From an uncultured Lachnospiraceae bacterium (GTDB lineage Bacteria; Bacillota; Clostridia; Lachnospirales; Lachnospiraceae): DNA of 64,000 nucleotides. The stretch lies in the NCBI GenBank assembly GCA_910579685.1, contig CAJTVN010000012.1, positions 47,607 to 111,606 on the forward strand. The letters are read 5' to 3'. Of the stretch, positions 62,150 through 64,000 are shown piece after piece. The translations under genes and the position numbers were made by a program. The notes beneath the pieces were generated by a model. It saw only the letters and a program-made list of their open reading frames with translations, made no database searches and had not been told where the DNA came from. Positions within the stretch are counted from its first letter, which is position 1. Each line of letters starts with the position of its first letter.

Positions 62150-62888
62150 CACCCCCTAACGCAGCAAGAACATCCAGAATTTCATGATAGAATACAGGCC
62201 GTCCTCGATCCCCCCGGAGCAGCTCGTTGAACACCCGTCCGTCCTTCAGGAACAGCACCCGTTTGGCATAGCTGGCGCTGTAGGCATCGTGAGTGACCAT
62301 GAGGATGGTGGCCCCCATATCCCGGTTCATGGTAGTCATGATCTCCAGCAGGTTCTTGGAGGCTTTGGAATCTAACGCCCCAGTCGGTTCATCTGCCAAC
62401 AGCAAAGACTGTCCTGCCACCATAGCCCGGGCGACAGCGGTGCGCTGCTTCTGGCCCCCGGACACTTGATAGGGAAACTTGGGCAGGATGTCGGTGATGC
62501 CCAGTTTCTGGGCGATATCCCGGACCCGGCTCTGAACCGTTCCAGGGTCCTGGTGATTCAGGGAGAGGGCCAGGCCGATGTTTTCCTCGATGGTGAGGGT
62601 GTCCAGCAGGTTAAAGTCCTGGAAGACAAAACCCAGCCGTTCCCGACGGAACTTGGCCAGTTCGGTTTCGGACAAGTCGGCTACACTCACCCCGTCCAGG
62701 AGAATCTTCCCAGCGCTGATGGTATCGATGGTGGAGATGCAGTTGAGCAGAGTGGTTTTTCCGCTCCCTGACGCACCCATGATGGCCAGGAACTCCCCGG
62801 TCTCCACATTGAAGCTTACTCGATCCAAGGCTTGCGTGACATTGTTTCTGCTTCCGTAATATTTTTCAATGTTTTGTACTTGCAGCAT
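62130..62888 (-). CDS. BceA-type ABC transporter ATP-binding protein
   Basis: ATPase partner, 252 aa, LolD/MacB group. Walker A GASGSGKT is at residues 38-45, the Q-loop in GFVFQDFNLLDTL, signature VSGGQKQRTAVARAM, Walker B LLLADEPTGALD, and a switch His in VTHD. AAAGGAGG precedes the ATG. Such ATPases power both antimicrobial-peptide removal and signalling to the BceS-type kinase encoded upstream. Confidence 0.94.
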   Translation of the reverse strand: MLQVQNIEKYYGSRNNVTQALDRVSFNVETGEFLAIMGASGSGKTTLLNCISTIDTISAGKILLDGVSVADLSETELAKFRRERLGFVFQDFNLLDTLTIEENIGLALSLNHQDPGTVQSRVRDIAQKLGITDILPKFPYQVSGGQKQRTAVARAMVAGQSLLLADEPTGALDSKASKNLLEIMTTMNRDMGATILMVTHDAYSASYAKRVLFLKDGRVFNELLRGDRGRPVFYHEILDVLAALGGDVSDII

Positions 62889-62964
62889 ATCGTTTGCCTC
62901 CTTTGCTTATGGCTCTATAGTACACCAAAAGCGAAGGCCGTTGTATCGAAGTCATATTGATTTA

Positions 62965-62982
62965 CCTTACAATTTTGTAAGG
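62965..62982. promoter_or_regulatory. BceR-type binding site upstream of the bceAB-like genes
   Basis: CCTTACAA-TT-TTGTAAGG is a perfect inverted repeat over the kinase stop codon. It contains TTACA-N4-TGTAA, which fits the inverted repeat described for BceR-like regulators. On the - strand it lies about 75-90 bp before the ATPase ATG, and a weak promoter TACAAC-N17-TACTAT lies between, as expected for an activated promoter. Confidence 0.6.
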
Positions 62983-63977
62983 TTTTCCTTTGCGGGAAAA
63001 GTCAGCGTTACTGTAGTTCCAGCCCCCTCCTGTGAATCCATGCGCAGTTCCAATTCCAGGAAAACCGCCAGCTTCCTGCACAGATACAGACCTATGCCGG
63101 TAGAGCCTCCTCGAATCCGTCCATTGCTGCCGGTAAAGCCACGCTCAAACACACGGGGAAGTTCATGCGCCGGGATACCGATGCCGTTGTCGTGAACAAT
63201 AAGCTGGGTCTGTCTCCCAAGAGGCTTGGCTGAAAGGGTGATGATCGGTTCCGGTCCCCGATAGCGGGCAGCGTTTTGGAGCAGTTGGCCCAAAATAAAG
63301 ACCGCCCATTTTTCGTCGGTATAGACGGCACAGTTCATATTTTCCATCTCTACCCGAATATCGTTTTGGATCAATAGGGAACGGTGGTTCTCAATCGCCT
63401 GAGCTGCGATTTTTTCAAGCTCTATCTGCCGGAACAGGCAGTCTTGCTCCGGGTTCTCCGCACGGGCGTAGAATAATGCCCGCTCTACATGGGCCTCGAT
63501 CTGACTGAGTTCCACTATGAGTTTCCGGCGGGTTCCCCCGTCCAACTCCCGACAAATGAGGCGGGCGGCGGTGATAGGGGCTTTGATCTCATGCACCCAG
63601 CGTTCCACATACTCCCGGTACTCCCTTTGGGATGCCTGGGCGTCAGATACCGCACCAGTCATATTGCGGCCAGCCAGGCGGGCCAGATCAAAGAGCCGCC
63701 GTTCAAAAAGTCCTTTTGGCGGCGGAACGCACTCCGTAAACAGGTATTTACGATCCAGCCCATCCAGAATAGATTTCAATTCCAGGAGGCGGGTGCGCTG
63801 CTGAAAGAAATCAAACATATTCACAGTCAGAAAAACCAGTAGAAACACAATCAGCAAAATCACCAGAACTCCTGGCTGTGTTCCCGTGGCGAAAAGGAAC
63901 AACGCTGCCAGTCCGGCGCAAATCACTTGGAGCGCGATACGCTTCAGTCGGTCCGACAAAAATTCCCGCAGGGTCAT
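62967..63977 (-). CDS. BceS-type intramembrane-sensing histidine kinase
   Basis: Sensor kinase, 336 aa. Two N-terminal helices (about residues 13-33 and 37-57) are joined by only a few residues, the mark of the intramembrane-sensing class that has no sensor domain and listens to its ABC transporter. His129 in WVHEIKAPI is the phospho-acceptor. The ATPase domain has an N box (GQLLQNAARY), HDNGIGIP and GSTGIGLYL. The start overlaps the response-regulator stop (ATGA). Confidence 0.93.
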   Translation of the reverse strand: MTLREFLSDRLKRIALQVICAGLAALFLFATGTQPGVLVILLIVFLLVFLTVNMFDFFQQRTRLLELKSILDGLDRKYLFTECVPPPKGLFERRLFDLARLAGRNMTGAVSDAQASQREYREYVERWVHEIKAPITAARLICRELDGGTRRKLIVELSQIEAHVERALFYARAENPEQDCLFRQIELEKIAAQAIENHRSLLIQNDIRVEMENMNCAVYTDEKWAVFILGQLLQNAARYRGPEPIITLSAKPLGRQTQLIVHDNGIGIPAHELPRVFERGFTGSNGRIRGGSTGIGLYLCRKLAVFLELELRMDSQEGAGTTVTLTFPAKENLTKL

Positions 63978-64000
63978 AGCTGATACCCCATTCCCCGCCG
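63974..64000 (-). CDS. C-terminal end of an OmpR-family response regulator, cut by the window edge
   Basis: The last codons read RRGMGYQL and stop in TGA that overlaps the kinase ATG. The ending GxGYQL is the usual end of the OmpR/PhoB winged-helix domain in BceR-like regulators. Only eight residues are visible, so the call rests on this ending and on the gene order. Confidence 0.7.
   Translation of the reverse strand, partial: RRGMGYQL

Noticed and set aside
62965..62982. Palindrome read as an intrinsic terminator of the BceS-type gene
   Set aside because: On the - strand no T-run follows the repeat (TAAATC), and its sequence and place fit a regulator site better.

Overview
The window looks like the chromosome of a flagellated Gram-positive of the class Clostridia, most likely Lachnospiraceae. 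The evidence is a Gram-positive PolC replicase, a Bacillus/Clostridium-type flagellar export operon with FlhF/FlhG and CheC/CheD, a DUF6115-type protein, the gene order tsf-pyrH-frr-uppS-cdsA-dxr-rseP-ispG-polC (interrupted by an opp operon and a kinase/phosphatase pair), and AGGAGG-type ribosome binding sites with ATG, GTG and TTG starts. No rRNA, tRNA or CRISPR array was seen.

Positions 1-14277 hold the 3' part of a large flagellar/chemotaxis operon on the + strand. It contains the export gate (FliO, FliP, FliQ, FliR, FlhB, FlhA), the flagellar number/placement GTPase-ATPase pair FlhF-FlhG, a PilZ c-di-GMP receptor, CheC, CheD, sigma-28, a FapA/DUF342 protein and several small lineage-specific proteins. 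Positions 14332-16282 are rpsB-tsf between two clear terminators. Positions 16283-22506 are a complete oligopeptide ABC transporter (oppBCDFA).

Positions 22630-37851 are an envelope and core block: polysaccharide deacetylase, bactofilin, pyrH, frr, uppS, cdsA, dxr, rseP, a PP2C phosphatase/Ser-Thr kinase pair, ispG and polC. It joins nucleotide supply and ribosome recycling to undecaprenyl, phospholipid and MEP-isoprenoid synthesis. Between the kinase and ispG lies a leader of about 200 nt with its own promoter, long-range helices and a competing alternative pairing. It resembles a riboswitch and I could not assign it to a known class.

Positions 37852-59666 are a glycan-utilisation locus. 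A GH127-type enzyme is divergent from a LacI regulator, with two matching operators in and beside the promoter region. Downstream of the regulator come a sugar-binding lipoprotein, a YesN/YesM-like two-component system, two permeases (no ATPase), two M24-family peptidases, an EutH-family transporter, a PfkB sugar kinase, a GH42 beta-galactosidase, a DUF2264 protein and a GH5-like hydrolase. None of the hydrolases has a signal peptide, so oligosaccharides are probably imported and cut in the cytoplasm. The M24-EutH-PfkB trio is joined by ATGA overlaps and is the oddest functional combination here.

Positions 59667-60193 are a scar: a decayed group II intron (reverse transcriptase fragment plus domain V) abuts an antisense fragment of a large serine recombinase. 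Beyond it, on the - strand, lies a BceRS-BceAB-type antimicrobial-peptide sensing and resistance module, with the response regulator running off the right edge. The scar suggests that this module, or the junction, came through mobile DNA.
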